A stretch of DNA of 64,000 nucleotides from Faecalicatena_A orotica (GCF_040545875.1 NZ_JBEPMR010000002.1); one strand, 5' to 3'; numbered from the stretch's first letter, positions 8,849 to 17,935 are shown. Notes: generated by a model not told the origin, from the letters alone. Program-made: numbers and translations.

Positions 8849-9367
8849 GTGTGGCAAGATGATAAGTTTAACGCCGATAAGGTATTGGTCATTTTTGGAA
8901 GCAACATAAGGAAAGCTCGAATAAAAAATAATTTGTCCTTAGTAGCTTTAGCTGAATTAGCTAATTATGATCGAACATGTTTATCCAAATTAGAAGATGG
9001 TAAACAAAATATAGAATTTATAACATCTGTTAAATTGGCAAAAGTTCTTAATGTTTCTTATCCAGCGTTATTTTCAAGAAACTTTATGGAACAGGATCCG
9101 AAATCTGGTGAGAATTTTTCAGGAGGATTTCAAGAAGATGATTATCTGTTGGTTTTTATTGAGAATTTTCAAAGATATTTACAAAAATTAGACAAGTTGC
9201 AGATGTATGTATATTTTGAGACAGGTGTATCTGAATCAATGGTAAGCAGAATTGTAAATAGGAAAAATAGAAACCCCACTTTAAGAACTTTGTATGCTAT
9301 GGCGTTTGCTGTTTATGGAGATATGTATAATTTATTTTCACGTATTTCGGAGGAGGAAAGACAATGA
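8849..9367 (+). CDS. XRE-family regulator with two helix-turn-helix units
   Basis: About 172 residues. The N-terminal unit (residues about 10-65) is a Cro/CI-type HTH (FGSNIRKARIKNNLSLVALAEL, then CLSKLEDGKQNIEF). A second, shorter unit (about 105-160) reads FETGVSESMVSRIVNRKNRNP and is also HTH-like. I prefer the GTG at 8849 because GGTGGTGAG precedes it, but GTG 8837 and 8840 are in frame. The 3' end overlaps the endonuclease start by four bases (ATGA), so translation is coupled. By position it should control expression of the restriction genes, like the C proteins of R-M systems; this is inference. Confidence 0.75.
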   Translation: MWQDDKFNADKVLVIFGSNIRKARIKNNLSLVALAELANYDRTCLSKLEDGKQNIEFITSVKLAKVLNVSYPALFSRNFMEQDPKSGENFSGGFQEDDYLLVFIENFQRYLQKLDKLQMYVYFETGVSESMVSRIVNRKNRNPTLRTLYAMAFAVYGDMYNLFSRISEEERQ

Positions 9368-10614
9368 TTTTTACACCTTATTCAGATGAGATCGAAGTGA
9401 TAAACCTTATTCATAAATATCGAAATGAGGATTATGCATTGTTAAGAATGACTTTCACAATGATTGATAAAAATAATTTGGATGCAAATGGGATTTTGAG
9501 GGATTTACTCAGTTCCTGGGGGATAGTTCAATATGATCAGATGATGAATGGTGGTAAGTATGGAATATCTCATAGGGCTTTATTTGTTCAAAGAGGAAAA
9601 ACAGAATGGGTAAATATGAAATTTTATCGTGTAGCAAATTCTCGTGGAGATCGTCGGTTTTCAATTGAAACTATTAGACGCAAAATGTACGAACGTGAAA
9701 TTAATGAGGGGGACCTTTTATACATATCTACCTTTACAAAACAAGATGGGCAACCACAGATATATTTTATTAATCTTACTCACAATATTCCTACGGAGCA
9801 GGATATTTTAAATGCCATCGGGTCAGATGCTATTGCACAATTGTTTGAAGATATAAAGCCAACTCTTAGAGAAATTATTAGGGGAGGGTTTTATGATAAC
9901 TCAAAAGGTCCTGGCGCAATTGCTCCTAAAGATGTCGGAGATACTCTGGAATCTCTTTTGGGAATAGGTACAAATAATCGAAGTAATGCTGATTATAATG
10001 GCTTGATTGAAATTAAGGCAAAAGGTAATGGGAGAACGTTGGATACATTATTCACGTTAAGACCTAGATTTGATGGAACTCGAGTTGCTGATATCGAACT
10101 GAATGATAGAAAGCGTGTTTCCGCATTTACAAGATTATATGGTTATGATTCCGAAACTCATTCAGGCTATAGTAGCCTTTATATCACAATAGGTTCCTTC
10201 GAAGCACCACAAAATAGCCAAGGGTTTTACCTTCACGTAAATGATGAAGAGAGGACGGTTAATTTGGTATGGGAAAATCCAGTAACCAGCAGGCGTGAGG
10301 TTGCAGCGTTTTGGACATTTGATGATTTAAAAGAACAGTTATATATTAAACACCCATCAACACTTTGGGTAAGAGCTGAAAGCCGTGTTGTTGGAGACAT
10401 GGTTCAGTTTAAATATAATGAAATTGAGTTTTCACGAGCACCGCAATTTACGACATTTTTATCCTTGATAAAATCAGGGGTAATTACCTACGATTGGCGT
10501 GGATATACCACGAAGGAGGGTGGATACAGTGGTAAAAATCACGGTAATGCATGGAGAATCAAGCCTTATGCAAAGTCAGAGTTATTTGGTAGAATCGAGA
10601 CTGTTGATTTGTAA
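9364..10614 (+). CDS. MvaI/BcnI-family type II restriction endonuclease
   Basis: A 416-residue protein. Residues about 185-416 carry the MvaI/BcnI signature: KDVGDTLESLLGI, then an N-rich turn, then ADYNGLIEIKAKG, which gives a D-x5-E-x-K active site (D210, E216, K218). MvaI and BcnI are monomeric enzymes cutting CCWGG and CCSGG, but the recognition site here cannot be read. The first 170 residues are an additional domain not present in the about 250-residue prototype; it may contact DNA. The partner methyltransferase is the cytosine-5 enzyme transcribed convergently at 11617-13599. A GGAGG ribosome site lies within the preceding gene. Confidence 0.85.
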   Translation: MIFTPYSDEIEVINLIHKYRNEDYALLRMTFTMIDKNNLDANGILRDLLSSWGIVQYDQMMNGGKYGISHRALFVQRGKTEWVNMKFYRVANSRGDRRFSIETIRRKMYEREINEGDLLYISTFTKQDGQPQIYFINLTHNIPTEQDILNAIGSDAIAQLFEDIKPTLREIIRGGFYDNSKGPGAIAPKDVGDTLESLLGIGTNNRSNADYNGLIEIKAKGNGRTLDTLFTLRPRFDGTRVADIELNDRKRVSAFTRLYGYDSETHSGYSSLYITIGSFEAPQNSQGFYLHVNDEERTVNLVWENPVTSRREVAAFWTFDDLKEQLYIKHPSTLWVRAESRVVGDMVQFKYNEIEFSRAPQFTTFLSLIKSGVITYDWRGYTTKEGGYSGKNHGNAWRIKPYAKSELFGRIETVDL

Positions 10615-10626
10615 ATGGAGGATAAT

Positions 10627-11574
10627 ATGCAACAGAATATTATTGAATATTTAAGAGAACAATCAATTAGACAACTTTTTGCCACTAAAGGTTTTAAAAA
10701 GGCTTGGCGAACATGGGCGGCAGAAATTAAAGGGTTGGCTCCATTAAAAACGGCGTATCAATTATTCAATTTAGGGGATTCGTTAAGAGATATCTTTTAT
10801 ACCACAAATACATCAAAAGCCAGATCTCAGAGTGATGTATCGGGAGGGGGCGCAAATTGGGAGGCATTGGTATGTTGGTATTTGAATTTATGCTTAATAG
10901 GTCGAAGAACAGTAGTAATAAAGCATAATGTAAAGTTAATGCCACCTTGTATTAATGATGCTATAACTGTAAATTATGGTAATTTTCCTTCAAATACAGA
11001 ATCAGACCTAATAGCTATCACTTTCCCGGATAAATTGGATTATTTTTGTGACAAGGATAGCATTTCTATAAAAGATACGAATGGGGATGATATCCATAAA
11101 TATAAGACTAATAGGTCTAAGTATAATATCCTTGAAATTTTAGATGCCTTATGTATTAGAGATTTTAATGATATAGAAATTCATATTATTCAATGTAAGA
11201 CAAACTGGAATGATAATGCGCAGATCCCAATGCTTTGGGATGCTGTATATGCTGCAACAAACTTCAGGTCAGGGGTAAGTGTTGGATTAAATGGGTATTC
11301 TATAACTGATGTGAAACGTTTTACTTATTCATTTGTTACTGTGCCTACAGTGAAATTGGAGAAGATTAAAAAGACTTCATTGTGCGTTTTCAGGGTGATG
11401 TATCTTTCTGGAGGAAATTATTGGGGCTTACCATCCGAAGCTGGAATAGCGAATTCGGTAAAGGAGATGCTGAATCGTAATTTAAAAACGGGGAGTAATG
11501 ATAGCCACATAACTACGATTAAAGCGTTTATTCCAGAACTGGGGAGTACATATAACTATTTTCAGTTAATGTGA
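10627..11574 (+). CDS. Putative second nuclease of the R-M locus, PD-(D/E)XK-like
   Basis: I do not recognise the family. The 315-residue protein has an ordered set of acidic and lysine residues like a PD-(D/E)XK nuclease: E79 in GGGANWEALVCWYLN, D127 in TESDLIAITFP, and Q189-C-K191 in IHIIQCKTNWND. The last, with the following hydrophobic helix (MLWDAVYAAT), resembles the strand-helix of restriction endonucleases. The start is the ATG at 10627, five bases behind a GGAGG; an in-frame ATG at 10615 touches the stop of the MvaI-like gene. It is the third gene of the XRE-endonuclease operon, so it is probably an accessory restriction or DNA-binding subunit. An alternative is a second independent type II endonuclease sharing the methylase. 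Confidence 0.6.
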   Translation: MQQNIIEYLREQSIRQLFATKGFKKAWRTWAAEIKGLAPLKTAYQLFNLGDSLRDIFYTTNTSKARSQSDVSGGGANWEALVCWYLNLCLIGRRTVVIKHNVKLMPPCINDAITVNYGNFPSNTESDLIAITFPDKLDYFCDKDSISIKDTNGDDIHKYKTNRSKYNILEILDALCIRDFNDIEIHIIQCKTNWNDNAQIPMLWDAVYAATNFRSGVSVGLNGYSITDVKRFTYSFVTVPTVKLEKIKKTSLCVFRVMYLSGGNYWGLPSEAGIANSVKEMLNRNLKTGSNDSHITTIKAFIPELGSTYNYFQLM

Positions 11575-11575
11575 A

Positions 11576-11611
11576 AAAATGGGGCAGATAAAACTTGAAC
11601 TGCCCCATTTT
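11576..11611. terminator. Bidirectional terminator between restriction operon and methyltransferase
   Basis: Perfect 12-bp stem (11576-11587 with 11600-11611) with A-run on the left and T-run on the right, located between two convergent genes. It can end transcription from both sides. Confidence 0.88.
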
Positions 11612-11616
11612 ACTCA

Positions 11617-13599
11617 TTAATTTATATTCTTTAGAATTTCTTCTGCAATTGCTCTGGCCATAAGGGGGGGGACGGCATTCCCTACCTGGGTGTACTGGGG
11701 GGTCTCAACTTTCCTACGATCCCCACCGGTAGTACGTTTTCCTTGAAATACAAAATCGTCATCAAAGGATTGGAGGCGTGCCATTTCCCTAACGGTCAAA
11801 GATCTATTTTCGGCATAATGACAATAATCATCGCCTAATGTCATTATGGTAGTACTTTGTTCATTGGCATGAAGACAATGATAATCTCGTTTATTTGTTT
11901 TCATTGATGGGTCATTCGGATATTTGGCCTTAGCCAGATCAAAATCTCCGCATTCCCTCATTAGTGAATAGCGGCGGCATACTTTTTCATTCTGGTTTGA
12001 CATCTGGTGGTTTGCAAGTTCATATTCATGAAACTCATCTTCATGAGCATCTGCCCAAAAGCTAGCACTAGTATACGTTGGCTTCTTTTTTAAAAAACGT
12101 TTTGGATTTAAACGTCCATCCCTTGACCAGTCAATATATGTTTTCATTGGTGCAGTACCATTAGGTTTTCCATTCACTTCCCTGAGTGGTTTATCAACTA
12201 ATGAATTTTGATATACGTCTGGATCATACTCTGTTTGCATAGAACCATTCTGGATTCCCATGAGGTCATCTAGTGCTTCATTGACTGTTACTTTTTCCCC
12301 TTCAGCAACAGTAGCTGGAATATTTGTAATAAGTACTTGATCATTGCGGCAACCTATAAATATCACCCGGCGTCTATCTTGAGGTACACCATAATCGGAG
12401 GCAAGGAGGACTTGTTCTGATTTTATATTATAGAGTCGGATATTTGATGATACAGCTTTTAATTTGTCTATATCCTTTTGTGCCAAATGCTTAAACAAGA
12501 TAGAGTTTAAGCGGTTAACTGTATTAGTAGCAAGCTCGTATAATATGTTTATTGCAAGTTTAACTTCGGTTATCACATTTTTAGCATTATCACTTTCAGC
12601 TTTATTAGATGCAACCTGACATCCATTAAAAAATATATTTAATAAGGTGTCGTCTTCCATGCTTTCCACGGCAGCATCAAAGTGGCTTTTTGAAGGTGAA
12701 TCTGTAAGGTGGGCATCACTGATGGACTTTTTGAGAGCCATTTTCTGATTATACAGTTCACCTCTTTGTTTCATTAACGCTAGAGTTTCCCGGACAACAT
12801 TTCGATCAGCCTCTGGAACCGATGGGCTGTTCCTAAAAGCATCCGTCCAAATATTAATCAGTTTATCTAAATATTTGTCTAGTAATTTGTGAGATATATT
12901 CTTTTTTTCTTTAAGAAGAGCACATTTTATAAAGGCCAATTCATCCTTATTAAAGTCCCCGTCATGTAATTTTTTTATAGAAGTAACGTAGCGGTCACTA
13001 ACCTCAATTTCTTGCTGTTCCTTATCTAATGAGATTTTTAATTTTTCAATACAATACTTTGCTTCAACCTGTTCAAATCCTTTAAGATTATTGTATACTA
13101 ATTCTTCAGATGTGGTAATATACCGGGCCAGTACAGATAGGTCAAGAATACTGTTAATTTCATGAATAATACGTTCTTTTATCTTACCTTGATATTTGGT
13201 TAGTATACCATACACATTTTCCATAACGAAATATTTGGGCTTAAGCATTTTAATGACTTGCAGGTAATAGGAAAACAAATCGTCTTTTTTATCATTTGTT
13301 TTTCTGACTCCGGCTAGACTAAAAGATTGACAGGGGGGACCGCCGACAATAACATCAATATTTTGATTATTAATTTCTTCTTTCAATATTTCAAGAAAGT
13401 CGGAATCCGTGATATCTTTGGTTAAAAACTTAGTTTCTAGACCAAGTTGGTAATTATAACGCATACGATGCGTTACTTCACAAGTCGGATTTATATCGCT
13501 TGCAAGTAGGAAATCAAAGGTTTTTCCAGCAGCTTCAGCCTGTAAGAATCCCTCTGAAAATCCACCGGCACCAGCGAATAAGTCTATAAAAGTTGCCAT
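11617..13599 (-). CDS. DNA (cytosine-5) methyltransferase with large internal insertion
   Basis: Transfers a methyl group from SAM to C5 of cytosine. Motifs in order: I FIDLFAGAGGFSEGF; IV VGGPPCQSFSLAG with catalytic cysteine at about residue 90; VI VMENVYG at about 126; VIII VPQDRRRVIFIG at about 405; X TQVGNAVPPLMA near the C-terminus. Canonical enzymes have 350-450 residues; this one has 660. The excess is mostly a charged, helical segment at about residues 140-390, between motifs VI and VIII, before the target-recognition region. Ribosome site AAAGGAG precedes the ATG. It is convergent to the MvaI-like endonuclease and divergent from nothing; a small XRE gene lies just upstream on the same strand. 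Together with vsr it forms a 5mC-based R-M locus. Confidence 0.95.
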   Translation of the reverse strand: MATFIDLFAGAGGFSEGFLQAEAAGKTFDFLLASDINPTCEVTHRMRYNYQLGLETKFLTKDITDSDFLEILKEEINNQNIDVIVGGPPCQSFSLAGVRKTNDKKDDLFSYYLQVIKMLKPKYFVMENVYGILTKYQGKIKERIIHEINSILDLSVLARYITTSEELVYNNLKGFEQVEAKYCIEKLKISLDKEQQEIEVSDRYVTSIKKLHDGDFNKDELAFIKCALLKEKKNISHKLLDKYLDKLINIWTDAFRNSPSVPEADRNVVRETLALMKQRGELYNQKMALKKSISDAHLTDSPSKSHFDAAVESMEDDTLLNIFFNGCQVASNKAESDNAKNVITEVKLAINILYELATNTVNRLNSILFKHLAQKDIDKLKAVSSNIRLYNIKSEQVLLASDYGVPQDRRRVIFIGCRNDQVLITNIPATVAEGEKVTVNEALDDLMGIQNGSMQTEYDPDVYQNSLVDKPLREVNGKPNGTAPMKTYIDWSRDGRLNPKRFLKKKPTYTSASFWADAHEDEFHEYELANHQMSNQNEKVCRRYSLMRECGDFDLAKAKYPNDPSMKTNKRDYHCLHANEQSTTIMTLGDDYCHYAENRSLTVREMARLQSFDDDFVFQGKRTTGGDRRKVETPQYTQVGNAVPPLMARAIAEEILKNIN

Positions 13600-13665
13600 A
13601 TAATTTCTCCTTTGAGTATGATTAGATCGAAAGTTATAACATCGGGCAATTGAGGGAAAAGTATA

Positions 13666-13881
13666 TTATTCAGTGTCGTCATTAATGATTTCTACAATAT
13701 CGCAGATATCACAATTAAGAGAATTACATACTTTGACTAATGTTTCGGTACTAACATTTTCATTTTTCCCTAATTTGGTAATTGACGCAGAACTAATACC
13801 AGCAGCTTTTTGAAGATCTTTCTTCTTCATGTCCCGGTCAATTAAGAGTTTCCATAGTTTCTTATAGCAAATCTTTTTCAT
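13666..13881 (-). CDS. Small XRE/Cro-type regulator of the methyltransferase
   Basis: A 71-residue single helix-turn-helix protein: LWKLLIDRDMKKKDLQKAAG, then SSASITKLGKNENVS as the recognition helix, then TETLVKVCNSLNCDICDIVEI. It lies 66 bp upstream of the methyltransferase on the same strand. Small XRE genes immediately before cytosine-5 methyltransferases are very common in Lachnospiraceae and probably act as control proteins that time methylase expression. No clear ribosome site stands out, but the length and composition are typical. Confidence 0.82.
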   Translation of the reverse strand: MKKICYKKLWKLLIDRDMKKKDLQKAAGISSASITKLGKNENVSTETLVKVCNSLNCDICDIVEIINDDTE

Positions 13882-14848
13882 ATATAAATTCCTTCATATC
13901 CCATATGATGATTCATCTACCATGATTGAAGATATAATCTTTCAGAAATTCGATGGGGATAAATCTATGTAATTAGTTAACTATGCCGGAGGACACCCTG
14001 TTTTATTATCATTCAATAACCAAGGTATACTGGAAGGTACATTTGAGTTACAAAGTAACATCTTATTCAGCAAGTATACCTGATCATTTCCATACACGCT
14101 ATAATAGCATGTGATACAATAGAAAACAACATAAATCTTTAGATTCGCTAGAATAAAAGCGTGATAATGAATTTAATTAGCATATAGTCTTTGATTGATT
14201 TTTTTGCGGAAAAGCTATGTTAATGATCTTAAAGATTTGTTTACTGTGTTCCAATAAAGAGGGATATTTACATTAAGTTGAAAGGAGAGAGTGTATTTGT
14301 TTGGCTTTTAGGAAGGCGGTAATAGGAAATTATTTTAATGAGTAGATTAAACATTCGGGGTGATAAAACGGGGTATTCTGCACCAAAACTGTGCTAAGAA
14401 TTCTGAAAAAATCATATAGAAAAAATTACTATGTTCGTATTGTATCACTTGGGGAAGTTGATAAACAAGTACTTTTTTATAAAATTTTGATAAACCAAAA
14501 ATAAAAAAATAATTCCATGCCCAATTTATAATCGACAATGCCCTTGATGGTGTGGAAGGTGAAAATTTTCATTTAACAAAGAAAATGAGGAGACAATGTA
14601 TAACTCGATAGATATAATAATAAAAAAAAGGTGACCAATGAAGACACCCGTTGAGAACAAAGATTACAATAGGTTTTAAGTAAAAATCAAAGATTGTTGG
14701 TTTTTAGTAATTATTTTGTTAAAATAAAATCAGGTAAATAACAGAAGGGAAATAATTTAGCTATTAAATTTGTGTTTTAAGAAAAATAATATGGAAGAGT
14801 TTACTTTAATGGTACATTTTACGAATACTGTAGAAAAGAGGTGTTCTA
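13882..14848. other. 967-bp AT-rich gap without a supported gene
   Basis: Stop codons are frequent in all frames. The only notable reading frame (14347-14538, minus, 63 codons) has no ribosome site and an aromatic-rich composition expected by chance in AT-rich DNA. No tRNA, terminator with U-tract or repeat stood out. It is probably decayed sequence between two defence cassettes and must contain the promoters for the XRE gene (leftward) and the membrane-protein gene (rightward). Confidence 0.5.
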
Positions 14849-15991
14849 TTGTTTAAATATATTTTAGGCTATGTTATCATTTTGTTGGGGATTTATTACT
14901 GCAATGATAATATTATACATTTATTAAGTGGAAATTTGGCACTTGTTAGATTTATTGAACTGACCCTTCCTTTATCTGTGCCGAGTTTAATGTATTTTCT
15001 TCAGGTGAGTAAAGATAGATACGAACGTATAGAAAAAGAAAAACAGAAGGAAAGTAAGCATAAGATGGAGGAGGAGGATAAATTTGAGAGATCTTTGCCA
15101 TTTTTCTATGTAAGAAATGGTACCATTTTTGCAAAAAGCTCTCAAAAGTCGCCCATCTTGAACGTGAAAATTAGAATTGATATTATTAAAAATGATTTTG
15201 GGGTACTAGATGAATTGAGTGTAAGAGGAGAGATTGATTCAGAAAATATTATACCTGTAGGTGGCTTAATAGATGGAGATGAAATTAATTTAGACTATCT
15301 TTTAGAAAGCAATAACATATCCAAATGCATTAGATGGTTTGTTCTATCTGCGGTAACCATAACAAATGATATCGTTTATTTTATATACTTACCTTACTTG
15401 AAAACGGGGTGGCATTTTTATAGAAGGAAAGATGGTAAGAAGCCAAAGATAGTCCAATACATTGGTGAAGAAAGATATTATGAGTTGGCAAAATTTTTGG
15501 TGGCATATGTTTCGGAGCAACAGGATGAATTTTATTATAAAGAGAGTATCCTGAATGATGCAATAACATACTTAAATAATAATGATTTACAGGAGTCCTT
15601 TGCGCAACTAATTAATTTAGTTAGACGCGTAAAAGAGTTACCCAAAAGTGAAATTCTTTATGTGCTACATAAGGCATATTTAATGCTTAATTATTTAAAA
15701 ATTTCCCATAAAATTGATCCGAATTATTTTAATGGAAATTTATTTGAAAAATGCAATTTTACAGATAAATATACAAAGGCATTAGAAAACCAAAATCATG
15801 AAATTATGATAAGGGAGTATTTGCAGGATATTATTAAACTTGTAAATAATGATAGTTGGGTTTCTTTGGATTTTTGGTTACGCAATGTAGAAGTGTATGT
15901 TCGAGATCAAAGTTGTGTATTAGATATAAATGCTTTGGAAAGAGAACTTAGAGAAACTATTCCATCACTTGTAGGTGGTCTAATAGATTAG
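14849..15991 (+). CDS. Uncharacterised membrane-anchored protein
   Basis: I do not recognise the family. The 380-residue protein starts with TTG behind AGAGGTG. Residues 1-20 and about 28-52 are hydrophobic, giving two N-terminal transmembrane segments. They are followed by a highly charged stretch (residues about 53-80, KDRYERIEKEKQKESK), and then a soluble region of about 300 residues with a beta-rich part and a helical C-terminal part. The layout, membrane hairpin plus large cytosolic domain, recalls membrane-disrupting or signal-sensing defence proteins, but no catalytic motif is visible. It is followed after 85 bp by a DUF6998-like gene and may form a two-gene unit with it. Confidence 0.6.
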   Translation: MFKYILGYVIILLGIYYCNDNIIHLLSGNLALVRFIELTLPLSVPSLMYFLQVSKDRYERIEKEKQKESKHKMEEEDKFERSLPFFYVRNGTIFAKSSQKSPILNVKIRIDIIKNDFGVLDELSVRGEIDSENIIPVGGLIDGDEINLDYLLESNNISKCIRWFVLSAVTITNDIVYFIYLPYLKTGWHFYRRKDGKKPKIVQYIGEERYYELAKFLVAYVSEQQDEFYYKESILNDAITYLNNNDLQESFAQLINLVRRVKELPKSEILYVLHKAYLMLNYLKISHKIDPNYFNGNLFEKCNFTDKYTKALENQNHEIMIREYLQDIIKLVNNDSWVSLDFWLRNVEVYVRDQSCVLDINALERELRETIPSLVGGLID

Positions 15992-16076
15992 ATATAAAAC
16001 AATGTAATAACGAAGTATTAGGATTGTTATTCAGAGAATGACTAAAAATTGTAAGGAATATAAAGGATAAAATGAA

Positions 16077-16568
16077 ATGGAAAATTTACATGAAAAAGAT
16101 ACAAAGGAAATAATTCATTTATATAGTATGACTATTAAGGAATTAAAACGACGTAAAGTCATTAGAACAAATAATGTAGTAGGGGAACTAGGGGAATATC
16201 TGGCAATTGAAATATATAATAGTACGCCCGGTATACCTAATCTTGCGCCTGCACCGGTGGGCACAGAAAATATTGACGCTATCAGCAGAAAAGGAGACAG
16301 GTATAGCATAAAATCAACGAGCAATACTACAACAGGTGTGTTTTATGGACTGGAAGAACCAGGATCAGAGGTACCTGATCGCCAGAAGTTCGAGTATGTT
16401 ATTGTATGTAAGTTTGATGACGACTATGAGTTGCAGACAGTGGTGGAAATGGACTGGAATACGTTTTTGAAGAACAAACGCTGGCATAGTAGAATGCATG
16501 CATGGAATCTGTCATTAACGAAAAAACTCTATCAACAGTGTAAAGTTGTGTACAAAAAACAGGAATAA
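16077..16568 (+). CDS. DUF6998-like putative PD-(D/E)XK nuclease
   Basis: A 163-residue protein. The order GELGEYLAIEIY (glutamates near residues 37-40), then GTENIDAIS (D67), then DRYSIKST (K79) fits a small restriction-endonuclease-like fold of the kind labelled DUF6998, in which the nuclease follows a helix with a G-x-x-G-E pattern. The x-x-K motif is S-I-K rather than E-x-K, so catalysis is uncertain. It could be a stand-alone nuclease or partner of the membrane protein upstream. No clear ribosome site beyond a weak AAGGA upstream. Confidence 0.6.
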   Translation: MENLHEKDTKEIIHLYSMTIKELKRRKVIRTNNVVGELGEYLAIEIYNSTPGIPNLAPAPVGTENIDAISRKGDRYSIKSTSNTTTGVFYGLEEPGSEVPDRQKFEYVIVCKFDDDYELQTVVEMDWNTFLKNKRWHSRMHAWNLSLTKKLYQQCKVVYKKQE

Positions 16569-16657
16569 ACATTCTCATAATGCAATAAATACCTTTTAAT
16601 AAGAAAATGGCGTGTAGCTATCATTTAATTAAGGAGAAAAATGAAAAGAGGGGAAAT

Positions 16658-17158
16658 ATGGATAAAAAACAAGTATCTGATGTTCTATTAGCAGATGTAC
16701 AAAAGCAAAAAAGTGAATGGAGAAAAAAAGTTGTCTATTCCTGATTTAAGGGGTGGGAAACAGATTTGGTAAGAACTTGTAAAAAACTTGTGAAAGTACT
16801 TCAAACAGGTGAGAAGTGTGATTTAAATGCAGTCCCATTTACTGGAGACTTGGTCAATTCTCAAACTTGGCGAGTATATGCACCATTTTTAAAGGGGATG
16901 AGACTTGTTTATAATCACTCAGGTAGTTTAGTCTTATCAGATAAGGGCTACAGTTTTGCTGAGAAACCGACTAGAAGGAAATTGGCAGATTTAATGCAAG
17001 ATAGATTTCGTTTATTTGGAGAAATGTTAGACGTTGTGAGTAAAGCACCAGTGACTATAGAAGAGGCAGACAAAAAAATATGTAGGAAGTACGGTTTGAA
17101 TTTGAATAATTTGAGCAATACTCGAAAAAGAATGGACTGGCTAGAAATATTAGGATGA
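16658..17158 (+). pseudogene. Interrupted gene of unknown family, in-frame TGA at 16742
   Basis: One frame runs from the ATG at 16658 (MDKKQVSDVLLADVQKQ) through a TGA at 16742-16744 and on without further stops to 17158. The downstream 130 residues could also begin at the TTG at 16766. The C-terminal end (CRKYGLNLNNLSNTRKRMDW) looks like a winged-helix tail found in several defence-associated proteins, but I cannot name the family. There is no SECIS-like hairpin and no neighbouring cysteine, so read-through as selenocysteine is unlikely; the upstream piece is best read as a nonsense-mutated N-terminus. It lies next to another ruined gene. Confidence 0.45.
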
Positions 17159-17181
17159 ATAAACGCGACAGGAAATCATAA

Positions 17182-17820
17182 ATGGGAAATAATAGCAGAG
17201 GGAAAAAAGCATTAAAAGATTGGTGTATTGTAAATCCGGAGGTATTAGAATATGAAGATTCTGATATGGACGAGACTGAAATTACTGAACCCCCTATGGA
17301 AATCGCTGTATTATTACAGAAACTTGAAGAATGTCCAGAATTGCATAAGAAACGGTGTACTTACAACATATGTGTTCCGAGCCCAAATTCCCAATATAGA
17401 TGAACGACATTTTTATAAAATCGAGGCGGTTAGGAACGGATGGGGCGTAAAGGAACTGGGCGGACAATATGACAGTGCATTATATGAACGGTTAGCATTG
17501 AGCAGAGACAAAGAGGGTGCAGAGTGGATTTGGTGTTTTTTAATCGTTTATTACGTTGCTTTGTACTCTTTGATTTCAAAATAGGACGATTAAAGCATCA
17601 GGATATAGGTCAGATGCAGATGTATGTGAATTATTATGATCGTAAGGTAAAACTGGAAGATGAAAATCCAACAATTGAAATTTTATTATGTAAAAATAAA
17701 AATTATGCAGTAGTAGAAATGACTTTGCCAGAGGCAAATAGTTAGATATTCGCAAGTAAATATTTGACTGTGTTACCGAGTAAAGAAGAATTGAAAAAGT
17801 TGATGGAAAATGAAGAATAA
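17182..17820 (+). pseudogene. Degraded YhcG/DUF1016 (PDDEXK) nuclease gene
   Basis: Three out-of-frame pieces together recall a YhcG-family protein. Around 17408-17520 the middle piece reads RNGWGVKELGGQYDSALYER, the end of the DUF1016 N-terminal domain. Around 17524-17742 another frame reads FKIGRLKHQDIGQMQMYVNYYD, the core of the C-terminal nuclease, ending with an in-frame TAG at 17743-17745 where a glutamine is usual. The remaining tail (IFASKYLTVLPSKEEL) runs to a TAA at 17818. At least one frameshift near 17380, a deletion of roughly 80-100 residues near 17520 and one nonsense change are needed. The gene is dead; what remains shows turnover inside the island. The assignment of the first piece (17182-17300) is uncertain. 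Confidence 0.72.
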
Positions 17821-17935
17821 GATTTAATTAATATAGAGAAATTGCAGTTAGAAAGAAGTTCATTCTAACGAAAATTTAAAGAATAGTTAAATTGAGAATT
17901 ATGGTCTGGGGTTACAGAAAATTGAGAGGACAATT

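Noticed and set aside
14347..14538. 63-residue minus-strand frame
   Set aside because: No ribosome site, biased aromatic composition and AT-rich DNA; likely chance.
16658..17158. In-frame TGA at 16742 as a second selenocysteine codon
   Set aside because: No SECIS-like hairpin within 40 bases and no redox motif near; a nonsense mutation or downstream TTG start is simpler.
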